Source: Temnopleurus reevesii (taxonomy: Eukaryota; Echinodermata; Echinoidea; Temnopleuroida; Temnopleuridae). Taken from it: DNA of 26,667 nt. Positions 9,011-18,409 of the stretch are shown here, piece after piece (the stretch's first letter is position 1; every line of letters begins with the position of its first letter). The position numbers and the translations under genes are program-made. A model generated the notes under the pieces. That model saw only the letters and a list, made by a program, of their open reading frames with translations, did no database searches and was not told the origin of the DNA. The stretch spans positions 66,750 to 93,416 of the forward strand of contig BQKZ01002970.1 in the NCBI GenBank assembly GCA_036244855.1, in the 5' to 3' direction.

Positions 9011-12000
9011 ACAGACATCCAAGTCGCTTGAGTTCTTCTTCCAGTTGATAACAGTAAGAGGGAGCGGGTCTCCGCATTTTTATTTTCTCGGTGTTGCAAC
9101 TTCCGGGCATGTTTCAAGAACCGTCATGACAATCTTGAAGAAATCATGAAAAAAAAATCATGGTTTTAATTTAACACCAATATGATAACTTTTTTTATGT
9201 CATTTTAAAAAGTGTTACAATAACACCAGTGCTGAATGAAATTGATTAAAATAGTTTATTCATTAAATATGTTAGAAATTATATGTTTCAAGATCAATCT
9301 TATCAATCTTATTCATTAATGGTGTTGTTCCCACACTTTTCACGTGTTGCATAATATTTATATTGAATAGGTGTTTTGATAATGCCATAAAATTTCTTCT
9401 GCATCAAAATGCATAAAACTTATAATCTCATCATTTCTGTGATTTTAAATTTGCAGCTTACATTTTTTCACAAAAGGTTTAAGTTATGAAGACTTATGAC
9501 GGATTCTTGTAACTGTGGCTCCACCCCATATAGAATTCTATTAGCAGAATGCGATCATTTCTTATTTCTATATTTATGCAGACTTGAATGGTGAACGTAT
9601 TGTGACTTGTCCGAATGAATATATTCTCCCCCTGTGCATATATAGCTCTTTTTTTTTCCTTTTTTCTTTTTTTATTTCCCTCTTTAGTTATTCCTTCTTG
9701 AGCTTTGCTTGCAGCATCGCAGCATGATGGATTGTTGTTCACTTTGTTGGATGTTGCCATGGTTACTGTGTATTTTAGATGTTCATTCTATTTTTGATTC
9801 ATTGCACTGCCTAGCCCATTCATACTAAGATTTTTTTTGAAGCTGCATGATCCTAGATTCTTGAAGAAGAGTCAAAGGGAACAAGAAGGGCAAAAGGGCT
9901 TTCACTCACGCTAGAGTTACTATAATTCTTTCTCGGATTATGAATAGTCTTGAGGTTTTTTTTGGTAAAGAATATCTATTTTTGAAAGCAACTGGTTCAT
10001 GCTAATCAATAATTGTTTACAATATATTGGAATGTTTCAAAGACAAGCAAAGGTCAATGAAAAAATATAAAGTTGCAAGCTAATATTTCAGATATTCAGT
10101 AAGTCTTCCAACATGCAATGTATCTACTTTGCAATATTTATCCAACATAGAGTATATTTTTACCTGAATGGAATAGTGGGATAATGTGTGATTGTCCTTT
10201 ATGAAGCTTATAATATTTTTCCATCCTGTAGTTTCTTATTTCCCTATTTTTAAATGTCATTATGTGTTTTTCCCAACTTTTTTTTATGGCAAATCATTAA
10301 CTTTAATATAGTACTTAATTTTTAATGATGTACAAAGTGAAACCTATTTTACTAAAAACTTTTATTTCCTTTTACCTACATGTGTATTTCCCGTGATTCA
10401 AAACTGTGTAGCAAAAATTGTGTATAAGAGAAGCAATTCTGTTCTGTTGTATTATGTAATATTATTTAAGCCTTGATGTTAAATATGTATATTTATTGAG
10501 ATGAAAATGGTTAAATTTGTATATTTTGATATTCATGCATGAAGCTGATGATTACGAGCTCATTTTCCATTGCATTTTGTTGTGCCACCAGCGCCCCTGC
10601 CCCCAAATATAAAGAAGAGTTGATATGGTTCAGATCAAATAAGTGCCATTTATGAGAAGTTAGTCAAGTGAAAAGGGTTTTCTTAATTCATTTGCTTATT
10701 TTCAACTATATTTCGTAGACTTCGGTGAACAGAGAAAAAACAGAATTTAGTTTTTGCCCTTCTTTGCACTCACTAAGATATTTTAATGTGAATGAAAAGT
10801 TTTAAAAAGTAATAAAAATATTTACAAATTAAGAAAAATCGTCAGTAGAGGGTGACAAACTTTGGCCCTCTGGAGAGTTGATAAGTATAGACAAGAAAGT
10901 GTTAAATGGAAACACAATATATTGTCAAGATTATCCAGTATGACTAAACAAATCAGGGGATTTGTGTTTCTGATGAAATGTATAATGCTGAGATTGGAAC
11001 TGAAAGTGAACATAAAAAGCAGATTGTTTTGATTAGTTCTAATTTTCTCAATTGTAAAGAGACACTGTTAATAGAGTGCACAAATTTTGTATGTTGATTG
11101 AGTCGATTATTAAACATGTAAGCCAGCTTGGTTCATTTATTAAGGAAATGATTAGTACTTAATGATAGTATCAAAGAAATACAAATAGGTCTTGACAATA
11201 TGTATTTATTTATAAATTTATAACTTATTTCCAAATGTTTGTTTTTTATGTTTATTTTTTTCATCAAGTGATATAGTTAATACAAATTTATAACCCATAA
11301 ACTGATGATTTTCCAAAAGCATGGATTGTAGATGCAGTGCACGGTCATCTAATTTGGAGTGATGAAGTGCATACAATTCAATGAAATATTCATGAGGCTG
11401 AGACGCATAGTACTTTCGAGCAACCAGCGCTGGTGCTGGCACCAGATGGTTCATATCAGATGCGACACTCTCACCATTAAAACATTTTAATTCATGTCAT
11501 AAAATTTCACAGACTGCATGGTCGATCATTCAGTTTCATGTATTGCGACTATCCCCATGCATTCCGACCATCTACATGCATTCCATGTATGCAATGCTAT
11601 GTTCATATTAAATTCCAGAGAAAGTCAAAATATTTTGCATCGCGCATGTGTCAAACATTGGTAGTAAAATGACTTTCTGATGAGTTCAGTCCCACCCATA
11701 GACTTTCATAGAATGTATGGGAATGTCTATGGAATGTTTGCTTGTACATGTACACCATTAAATTACTTTGCTCATTTGGCATGGAGAATGAAAATAAAAA
11801 TTGTTAGATCCTAGAGGCTAGTTTCAATTGAATATATTTGCCCATTTGAGGATTCACTATTTATGAAGGCTGCATTTGTCGAATGATTCAATGCAAAAAT
11901 TATGTATTGGTGTATGGATTTTCATCTCTGTTTCTCACTTTTTTTTGGTAACACATTTTAGCCTTGCAACTAAAATGGGCTTATATAAATTTCTTCTAAG

Positions 12001-12600
12001 GTTTATGTAGGTAAGATCAATGGTCGATCAATTATAATAGAACACTTTCCTAATTAGAATCAAATTTTAGCACTCCTTTATCAAATATTCAACGAAATAA
12101 TGTAAAAGTATGTTCCTTGAAGGGGAACTTCCTTCTGACAATAACATGGTATGTTTGTCCGCGATAGCAACACTTGCAAAAATACAAATTCTGGCAGATG
12201 TAATATAGGCCTAATCATTTGGTACCAAGTGAACACGTAATTCACCTTAGGGCAGACATGTGAATAGATTTGACTGTATTTCAAAATAACGCCATTAAAG
12301 ACACAGAAATTTTGTCCAAACATCAATTAATTTGCAAAACCATTGAGCTATGACGTTCTGATGAACTTTGCTTGTACCAACCTCTATTGCTGGTACCTCA
12401 TCCCCACAATTTAGTGAAATTGAATTGAGGTGAAAATAATTAATTAGTTACTGCTTTTCACAGGTGCAATGACTATGTGCAATAATGTCTGCAGCTAGAC
12501 AAAGGGATTATGTATTGAAATTTTCTGTCATGTATGCTTTGTCAACTGAAGGTTAGGGGTAGGTATGTGAAAGATATAAACAAAAAGAACGAACAAGAGT
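9011..12600. other. Long AT-rich intronic stretch without a supported gene
   Basis: No exon with acceptor, open frame and donor could be supported here except a speculative 39-base candidate at 9015-9053 (see findings). Several minus-strand frames of 62-88 codons (8922-9110, 9494-9760, 10822-11013, 11218-11454, 12081-12326) have no recognised content. A 37-base imperfect palindrome with CCATAGAC/GTCTATGG ends lies at 11696-11732. Confidence 0.55.
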
Positions 12601-12639
12601 GTTGACATTAATGCATTGGAAAAACAGGGAAGGAGGGAG

Positions 12640-12993
12640 GGATATATACATGAGAGAGAGGGTGAGAAATAGAAAGAGAGAGAGAGAGAGAGAAATAAGA
12701 AAGAGAGACGGAGTGAAAGAGAAAGAGAAAGAGCGAGATAGATAGAGAAAGAGAAAGAGAAAAAAACAGAAAGAGAAAGAGAAAAAGAAAGAGAAAGCGA
12801 AAGAGAAAGAGAAAGAGAAAGAGAAAGAGAAAGAGAAAGAGAAAGAGAAAGAGAAAGAGAAAGAGAAAGAAAAAGGGAAAGAGAGAGAGAAAGAAAGATA
12901 TAAAGATAGATGTATAGATAGATAGATAAATAGATAGATAGATAGATATATAGATATATAGATAGATATATAGATAGATAGATAGATAGATAT

Positions 12994-13050
<57 letters not shown>

Positions 13051-13060
13051 GAGAGGGAGA
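12640..13060 (+). repeat. Compound microsatellite: (GA)n, (GAAAGA)n, (GATA)n
   Basis: GA dinucleotides at about 12671-12693 are followed by a long GAAAGA hexamer run (about 12714-12895). A GATA tetramer run then extends to about 13045, broken by TATATA interruptions, and the block ends in GAGAGA. Purines dominate the + strand for about 250 bases before the GATA part. The two long minus-strand frames here (199 and 175 codons) are Leu-Ser and Ile-Tyr-Leu-Ser read-through of the repeat. Confidence 0.97.
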
Positions 13061-13079
13061 GAAAGGATGAGGGAAAAGG

Positions 13080-13880
13080 GAATTTTTTAGACTCCCCATC
13101 GTTTGTGATTTCATGAAACTGCAGCACACGGACACTACAAGTTTAAACTTGCAAACATGAATTTATTACAATTTTCATGCATTAGAATTCCCAATGACTT
13201 GATATATAATCTTTCAAAATGTCCAAAGCACACCAATATGTCAATAGATCTGGCACCTTCAACATGAATGAATTTAGAATCAATCATTTCTCTATATTTA
13301 AAAGTTTCCCAGATATTTATTGTAAATTTGATGGCATCTTTTGTGTAACAGACCCCTTAATTTGCTAAAAAATTATGGACATTGAAATATTTGGTGTCAC
13401 AGTATGTGACTAGGGTTTTAATTTGTGAAAGTTACTTAGTAATACTGACATAATAGTGAAGTATGCTGGCATCTTTCCATAAATCTCAGGGTTGTTATGA
13501 GATAGGGAAATCTCTTTCTTCTTGTGATGTTTCTTGAAAAAGAAAAACACAAAGGATGCAACAAGTCTGCATGCATCAGAGAAACCTGAGGAAAAGAGAT
13601 AAGTTCTGTACAAGGACTTACACGAAAAGGAATATGTGGGACATGTTTTTTCAGTGGGTCCAATTTGAGCTTGAATCGAGAATCAGTGAGCATTGATCCA
13701 AAGATTATTCCATGTTTGATTTGGGGCAATTGTATTGCTACTATTTATGAAAGAATGTCTTTTTCTTATTTATTCTATTGGCACAACATATCAGCATTGT
13801 TATGAAATAACAGTCATGCATGAGACTGCATGAAAGTAAGACTGCGGCAATCACATTTAAATGAGTGCTAGTGAATAGAT
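13080..13880. other. Intronic sequence, no gene seen
   Basis: AT-rich sequence. Overlapping minus-strand frames at 13410-13613 and 13436-13729 occupy different frames, lack splice boundaries and have no recognised motif. Confidence 0.5.
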
Positions 13881-14113
13881 GGGTTTACGAATAGATGCAA
13901 ATTTTATGCATACCTCTAATACACAGGTTATTCTGAGCAACCCTAAAGCTTCCTCGAGGCTTGCCCAAGGCTTGCCCAACATAGCACCAAGTAATGTATG
14001 CAAACTGAATTCCAAGTATCGTAGATTTATTGTTATCGACCGGTTTAAGGAATACCACATAACTACGTTCGTTTGCAAGAAATGCACATAAATTTGAATA
14101 TATTAGTAAACCC
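13881..14113. mobile_element. Small terminal-inverted-repeat element, ~233 bp
   Basis: The left end GGGTTTACGAATAGATGCAA matches the reverse complement of the right end (GGGTTTACTAATATATTCAA) at 17 of 20 positions. The match continues through AAATTT(T)ATG, so the arm is about 30 bases. Weaker similarity may extend about 15-20 bases outward on each side. The interior holds GAGGCTTGCCCAAGGCTTGCCC, a short direct repeat. Both strands have a frame of 70-76 codons through it, as expected of a short inverted-repeat unit. Family not recognised. Confidence 0.6.
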
Positions 14114-14309
14114 GCCTATTACGCTGTAACGCACATGTCAATAGTATCTCATTATACCTTTGATGTCTCCAGGTATCATTGATATATCTGTGTGACATCA
14201 ACGATATTGAAAAAATGGAACTATTTTTTAACATATATCCCAGAACTTGTTACTCCCTTTAAGAGGTTGTGGAAAATTATAAGCTGGAAGAGATAATGAG
14301 TCACAGATG

Positions 14310-14803
14310 AATCAGATGGATTCAGGGCAAGGGGATAAGAGTGGTGATTAGAACGCTTCAGATAATCCGACGAATCCCTGGGGAATAGGAGAGAGTGATG
14401 GAAAGGGGATAAGGGATGAGGGCGGGAGAAAGAGAGGGGAGAGGAGGAGAGGAAGAATGAGGGATAGGGGTGAGGAGGGAGTGAGAGTGAGAGAGTGTGA
14501 GAGGAGAGGGGAGGATGAGAGGGGTGAGAGGGCAAGGGGATAAGGATGGTGATTAGAACGCTTCCGATAATCTGAATAATCCCTGGGGAATAGGAGAGAG
14601 AGAGAGTGATGGAGAAGGGATGAATATGAAGAGGTGAGTGATGAGGGAGGGGGAGACAGAAGGGAGAGGGGAGGGAAGGGGTGAGAAGGCAGGGGGATAA
14701 GGGTGGTGATTAGAACGCTTCAGATAATCCGACAAATCTCTGGGGAATAGGAAAGAGAATGATGGAGAAGGGATGAATATGAAGGGGTGAGTAGACAGAA
14801 GGG
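14310..14803 (+). repeat. Purine-rich minisatellite, left block
   Basis: Three units share a kernel: TGATTAGAACGCTTCAGATA, then ATCCGACAAATCCCTGGGGA, then ATAGGAGAGAGTGATGG. The kernel starts at 14345, 14550 and 14707. Between kernels lie variable G/A-rich stretches. The block runs into an assembly gap, and further units continue to the right of it. Minus-strand frames here are Ser/Pro/Leu-rich read-through. Confidence 0.9.
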
Positions 14804-15314
14804 NNNNNNNNNNNNNNNNNNNNNNNNNNNNNNNNNNNNNNNNNNNNNNNNNNNNNNNNNNNNNNNNNNNNNNNNNNNNNNNNNNNNNNNNNNNNNNNNN
14901 NNNNNNNNNNNNNNNNNNNNNNNNNNNNNNNNNNNNNNNNNNNNNNNNNNNNNNNNNNNNNNNNNNNNNNNNNNNNNNNNNNNNNNNNNNNNNNNNNNNN
15001 NNNNNNNNNNNNNNNNNNNNNNNNNNNNNNNNNNNNNNNNNNNNNNNNNNNNNNNNNNNNNNNNNNNNNNNNNNNNNNNNNNNNNNNNNNNNNNNNNNNN
15101 NNNNNNNNNNNNNNNNNNNNNNNNNNNNNNNNNNNNNNNNNNNNNNNNNNNNNNNNNNNNNNNNNNNNNNNNNNNNNNNNNNNNNNNNNNNNNNNNNNNN
15201 NNNNNNNNNNNNNNNNNNNNNNNNNNNNNNNNNNNNNNNNNNNNNNNNNNNNNNNNNNNNNNNNNNNNNNNNNNNNNNNNNNNNNNNNNNNNNNNNNNNN
15301 NNNNNNNNNNNNNN
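14804..15314. other. Assembly gap, 511 N
   Basis: Unresolved bases inside the minisatellite. The flanks on both sides belong to the same repeat unit, so the gap very likely hides more units. Open frames drawn through it have no meaning. Confidence 0.99.
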
Positions 15315-15800
15315 ACAAATAATTGTAACAATTCCTGGGGAATATAGGAGAGAGTGATGGAGAAGGGATAAATATGAAGGGATAAGTGATGAGGGAGGGG
15401 TAGACAGAAGGGAGGGGAGGGGCGGGAGGTGAGAGGGCAAGGAGATCATGGTGGTGATTAGAATGCTTGAGATAATCTGACAAACCCCTGGGGAATAAGA
15501 GAGGGTGATGGAGATATATGGAGGTTTAGATGGGAAGGAGGGAGAAGGATGATGGAGGGAATGAGGAGCAACGAAAGAGGAAGAGTAGATTAGGGAGACG
15601 GAGCAGCATTGAGCGCAATGGATGGTTGGAAGTAGAATGCTTGAGACAATCGTATATAATTCCCAGGGGAATAGAAGAGAGTGAGGGAGAGAGATGGAGG
15701 ATGGATGGGAGGATGAGAGAGGGATAGAGAGAAAGAGGGAGGGGGAAGGAGGATGAGAGCGGATGGGTCAAGAGTAGTGAATAGAATGCTTGATAAGATC
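15315..15800 (+). repeat. Purine-rich minisatellite, right block
   Basis: This block continues the array from before the gap. A partial kernel (CCTGGGGAATATAGG) follows the gap, then kernels begin near 15455, 15628 and 15778 with spacings of about 173 and 150. The kernels drift to the right: AGAACGCTT becomes AGAATGCTTGA, and the last has GAATAGAATGCTTGATAAG. The increasing drift suggests an older array edge. Confidence 0.88.
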
Positions 15801-16149
15801 CTACAAATCCCAGGGGAATATGAGAGAGAATATGAGGAGGAGAAATGGATGATGGGAGAGGGAATACAGAGGAAGAGGTAGAAGGGTGAGGGAGGGAGTG
15901 AGGGGTAATGAAGACAGTGCGACATGACGCTCTGAGGGCGCAAACTAGTCACAAACTGTCCGCGGCCATTTTTATCGCGAAGATTGACAAACAGACATTG
16001 TTTGTAGTGGACAAGGGAGGAGAGATAGAAGGGTGGGGAGAGAGAGGGGTAGCCAGAGAGAAGAGATGAGGGTAAAACTGTTAGAGAGAGGAAGAAGAAG
16101 GCAAGAGGAATGAAAGATTTTTGGCAGGGGATGGGGGAGGGATATGGTG
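15801..16149 (+). other. Purine-rich flank of the minisatellite, no gene
   Basis: G/A-rich + strand without clear periodicity, apart from a short balanced island around 15917-16005 containing ACATGACGCTCTG and CCGCGGCCATTTTTATCGCG. The long minus-strand frame at 15590-16228 is Ser/Pro/Leu-rich read-through of purine-rich DNA. Confidence 0.55.
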
Positions 16150-16910
16150 ATAGAGGGGTGTGATCTATGATGACAACAACTGAGGAGAAACAGGGGGTAT
16201 GGGGGGGGGGGGAGGGGGCCTGTATCATTGGAGGGCTGCAAAAGCAAAAATGGGGAAGGGAGGGGAAGACAGCAGGAAGAGAGAGAAACGAAAAGAGAAA
16301 CGGCGAGAGGAAAAGATTGCGATGAAACCATTAGTCATGCCAGTTGCACGTAGAGTGATTGAATAAATCGCAGACAAGACAAATCACAACAAACACTCCA
16401 ACTGATATTTGTTTCATGCGCACCATAAATAGTTTATTATTATTGATCCCTTGTTGCCATATACTATGACAATGCATCAGTTGATTTGAAGACCATGGAG
16501 GCTCATTTACACTACAAAAAGCATTTGTAATCCTTTTGAAGGAGTTATGATTATTGCTATGCCTTTAGTCCCAGCGTATAACCAAAATACTCTTTTTCTT
16601 CTGACTGAAATGTATATTCTCAGGAAATGGTAGATGCATGAAAAGTAGTTTTCTTGAAACCATTTCTTAGTCCTTTATGAATTTTATGTAAACACTCGTT
16701 GTGGCCTGACGAAAAAACGCTTGCTATTAAAGCTAAGAGCCAGGAGGCTTGGTAATCTGCTCGTGGAAATTGACATTTAGGGTGTGTTCATCGCTTGGGA
16801 TAATTTGCTCAAGAGCATTGGTTGCATGAAACAATGTGCATCTTGTTAAAATTAAACTCTTTATTAATATCAAATCTTGTGGATCATGACTGGGGGCCTG
16901 ATTCACTTAT
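16150..16910. repeat. Duplicated segment, copy 1
   Basis: 16150-16570 matches 17017-17430 nearly base for base. Landmarks are GAGGGGTGTGATCTATGATG, CTGTATCATTGGAGGGCTGC, AAACCATTAGTCATGCCAG and CATAAATAGTTTATTATTAT. A second block, 16828-16910, aligns with 17863-17935 through AATGTGCATCTTGTTA and a following G-run. The parts between these blocks do not align; copy 2 has SINE sequence there. A 17-base stretch consisting almost wholly of G lies near 16200-16216. Confidence 0.9.
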
Positions 16911-17013
16911 TAGTGCAGTATGGTGTGTCATCCCGTAGGACTTTGGTGCCAAAATTGATTTTATGATTGATTTGGCTTGAATAGGGTCCAAATAAGCCAA
17001 AAATGATGGGGTT

Positions 17014-17014
17014 N
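17014..17014. other. Single-N assembly join
   Basis: One unresolved base lies exactly where the second copy of the 16150 segment begins. The position suggests a join between overlapping or allelic contigs rather than a random unread base. Confidence 0.9.
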
Positions 17015-17456
17015 GTGAGAGAGGGGTGTGATCTATGATGACAACAACTAAGGAGAAACAGGGTGTATTGGCGGAGGGCTGTATCATTGGAGGGCTGCAA
17101 AAGCAAAAAAAGGGACAGGAGGGGAAAGTAGCAGGAAGAGAGAGAAACGAAAAAAGAAACGGCGAGAGGAAAAGATTGCGATGAAACCATTAGTCATGCC
17201 AGCTGCACGTAGAGTGATTGAATAAATTGCAGACAAGACAAATCACAACAAACACTCCATCTGATATTTGTTTCATGCGCACCATAAATAGTTTATTATT
17301 ATTGATCCCTTGCTGCCATATACTATGACAATGCATAATTTGATTTGGAGACCATTGAGGCTCATTTACACTATAAAAAGCATTTGTAATCCTTTTGATG
17401 GAGTTATGATTATTACTCTGCCTTTAGCCCAACTGTACCAAAGTATTTGAAAGATC

Positions 17457-17663
17457 AGCAAGAAATTCATTCACATTGATCTGCACTCAAGCCAGGTGAG
17501 GTATACATGTATGGATACCTGGCAGGAATATTTATTCCTTGAAATGCCATTTGCGCTTGTGTGAACCGGGCTAAAGCCAGGGTAGTGATAATGCAAAGCG
17601 CCTGAGCACTCTGTAGATTGAATACATGCACTGTATTTATTGAATCTATTATTATTATTATAT
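17457..17663 (+). mobile_element. SINE fragment, + strand, with ATT tail
   Basis: It begins with AGCAAGAAAT and contains GCACTCAAGCCAGGTGAGGT, ATTCCTTGAAATGCC, CGGGCTAAAGCCAGGGTAGT and AATGCAAAGCGCCTGAGCAC, then ends in an ATTATTATTATTATA tail. The same landmarks occur in order on the minus strand of 21705-21970, so the two are one family. The tRNA-like head present in the other copy is missing here, so this copy is 5' truncated. Confidence 0.8.
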
Positions 17664-17860
17664 CAATTGAATGATTTTGTGTAGGGAAGATAATAATTGA
17701 AGTGAATCTTGCCTTATCCCAACACGGCTAAACACTGATTGATCGTGAATTTTTGAGAGGCTGTGAATAATATTCACAGGCATACTTGGGCAGCAATCGA
17801 ACCCACGATCTTCTGATGACCAGACAGGCATCTCACCACTTGACCATTCAGAAGCTTGTG
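17664..17860 (-). mobile_element. tRNA-derived SINE fragment, minus strand
   Basis: Read on the minus strand, it has an A-box-like TGGTCAAGTGG (17836-17846) and a B-box-like GGGTTCGATT (17795-17804). These are the spacing and motifs of an internal RNA polymerase III promoter from a tRNA ancestor. It ends toward the left in the ATA/ATT tail shared with the + strand SINE fragment. It does not fold as a full tRNA, so it is a SINE head rather than a tRNA gene. Confidence 0.65.
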
Positions 17861-17916
17861 TTTGAAATAATGTGCATCTTGTTATCATTTTCTATATCAA
17901 TCAAATCATGCAGATG

Positions 17917-17975
17917 GGGGCGGGGGGTGATTCAGGGTTACGAATATGACTGCACAAATGGGGGTGGGGGGGGCC
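17917..17975 (+). other. G-run cluster with quadruplex potential
   Basis: GGGGGCGGGGGG, GGG and GGGGGTGGGGGGGG occur within 60 bases. Four or more G-runs on one strand can form a G-quadruplex. They lie about 300 bases upstream of the dlg exon on the sense strand. Confidence 0.55.
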
Positions 17976-18084
17976 GAGATTGTGGGCATCCATTAAATTT
18001 TCCCTTCATGACTGCCAGACAAGCAAAAATATAAATAAATAAGAGGGGGATACATGGTCCTCTGGTAGTAAAATGCTCCTTTTC

Positions 18085-18125
18085 AATTTTGCATCCCCTC
18101 CCCCATAGCCCCCCCCCCTCCCCGC
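18085..18125 (-). other. C-run cluster (G-runs on the minus strand)
   Basis: The + strand has CCCCTCCCCC, then CCCCCCCCCCTCCCC, within about 40 bases, 135-175 bases upstream of the exon. It is complementary in character to the G-runs at 17917-17975, so the transcript could pair the two. Confidence 0.55.
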
Positions 18126-18230
18126 ATTCAAGCTAATTTTCTTCATGTAACAGTTAGAAATAATCTAGATAATCCACTCTGTGGGGAAATCTTCTTCTAC
18201 AGATATTTGATGAAGACATATTGATTATTA

Positions 18231-18259
18231 ATTTTTTACAAATATCTTGTTTTTCACAG
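18231..18259 (+). promoter_or_regulatory. 3' splice site of the dlg exon
   Basis: A T-rich tract (ATTTTTTAC, CTTGTTTTTCACAG) ends in AG at 18259. It directly precedes the only long open frame of the exon and gives a phase-1 junction, as expected if the split codon is the GAT of the L27 Asp-Ile-Gln motif. Confidence 0.85.
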
Positions 18260-18402
18260 ATATTCAAGAATTTTACGAGGAGACGTTGATGGATAGTTCA
18301 AAGTCTATGTCACAGAAGACGTTGGAAACGTTACAGGTGGCAAGCAGATGGGAAGAGCAGCAAACATTCGGACAAAACAACTCACCTAAGCAATCATCAG
18401 AG
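18260..18402 (+). CDS. dlg1: Internal exon of Discs-large (DLG1/SAP97-type) MAGUK: end of L27 domain and linker
   Basis: This 143-base exon is open in one frame only. Its first two bases (AT) finish a codon begun in the previous exon, and 47 codons follow. They read IQEFYEETLMD, then SSKSMS, then QKTLETLQVASRWEEQQ, then a polar tail ending KQSSE. The (D)IQEFYE.TL start matches, from my memory of the family, the third helix of the L27 domain of DLG1/SAP97. The QKT.ETLQ.A..WE stretch resembles the linker after it in insect and vertebrate Discs-large. Discs-large is a membrane-associated guanylate kinase scaffold at cell junctions and synapses. Its L27 domain pairs with that of CASK or other MAGUKs, and in vertebrates the L27-bearing N-terminus is an alternative isoform. 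Composition is clearly coding, unlike all neighbours. The PDZ, SH3 and guanylate-kinase exons and the N-terminal part of L27 are not in the window. Orthology to one of the DLG1-4 paralogues cannot be set from one exon. Confidence 0.85.
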
Positions 18403-18409
18403 GTAGGAT
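18403..18409 (+). promoter_or_regulatory. 5' splice site of the dlg exon
   Basis: GAG|GTAGGAT. The GT at 18403-18404 follows a complete codon (phase 0). The next codons in the exon frame are GTA GGA TCG ATT GAT TGA, so a stop follows soon if splicing fails. Confidence 0.85.

Larger units (their letters stand above)
17015..17935. repeat. Duplicated segment, copy 2
   Basis: Repeats 16150-16570, then diverges near 17440, carries two SINE fragments (17457-17860), and re-aligns with 16828-16910 at 17863-17935. Differences from copy 1 are scattered substitutions, a shorter G-run and small indels, in keeping with two haplotypes or a recent duplication. Confidence 0.88.

Noticed and set aside
12528..13135. 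Long minus-strand frames of 199 and 175 codons
   Set aside because: They are Leu-Ser, Phe-Leu and Ile-Tyr-Leu-Ser read-through of GA, GAAAGA and GATA microsatellites, in overlapping frames.
14553..15483. Open frames of 186-298 codons across the N gap
   Set aside because: Most of their length is unresolved bases, and the rest is minisatellite read-through.
15590..16331. Minus-strand Ser/Pro/Leu-rich frames of 212 and 119 codons
   Set aside because: Purine-rich DNA on the + strand gives stop-poor Ser/Pro/Leu frames on the minus strand. There are no splice signals and no motif, and two frames overlap.
17795..17860. tRNA gene on the minus strand
   Set aside because: A- and B-box motifs are present, but a full cloverleaf with an acceptor stem is not; an ATT tail and SINE body follow.
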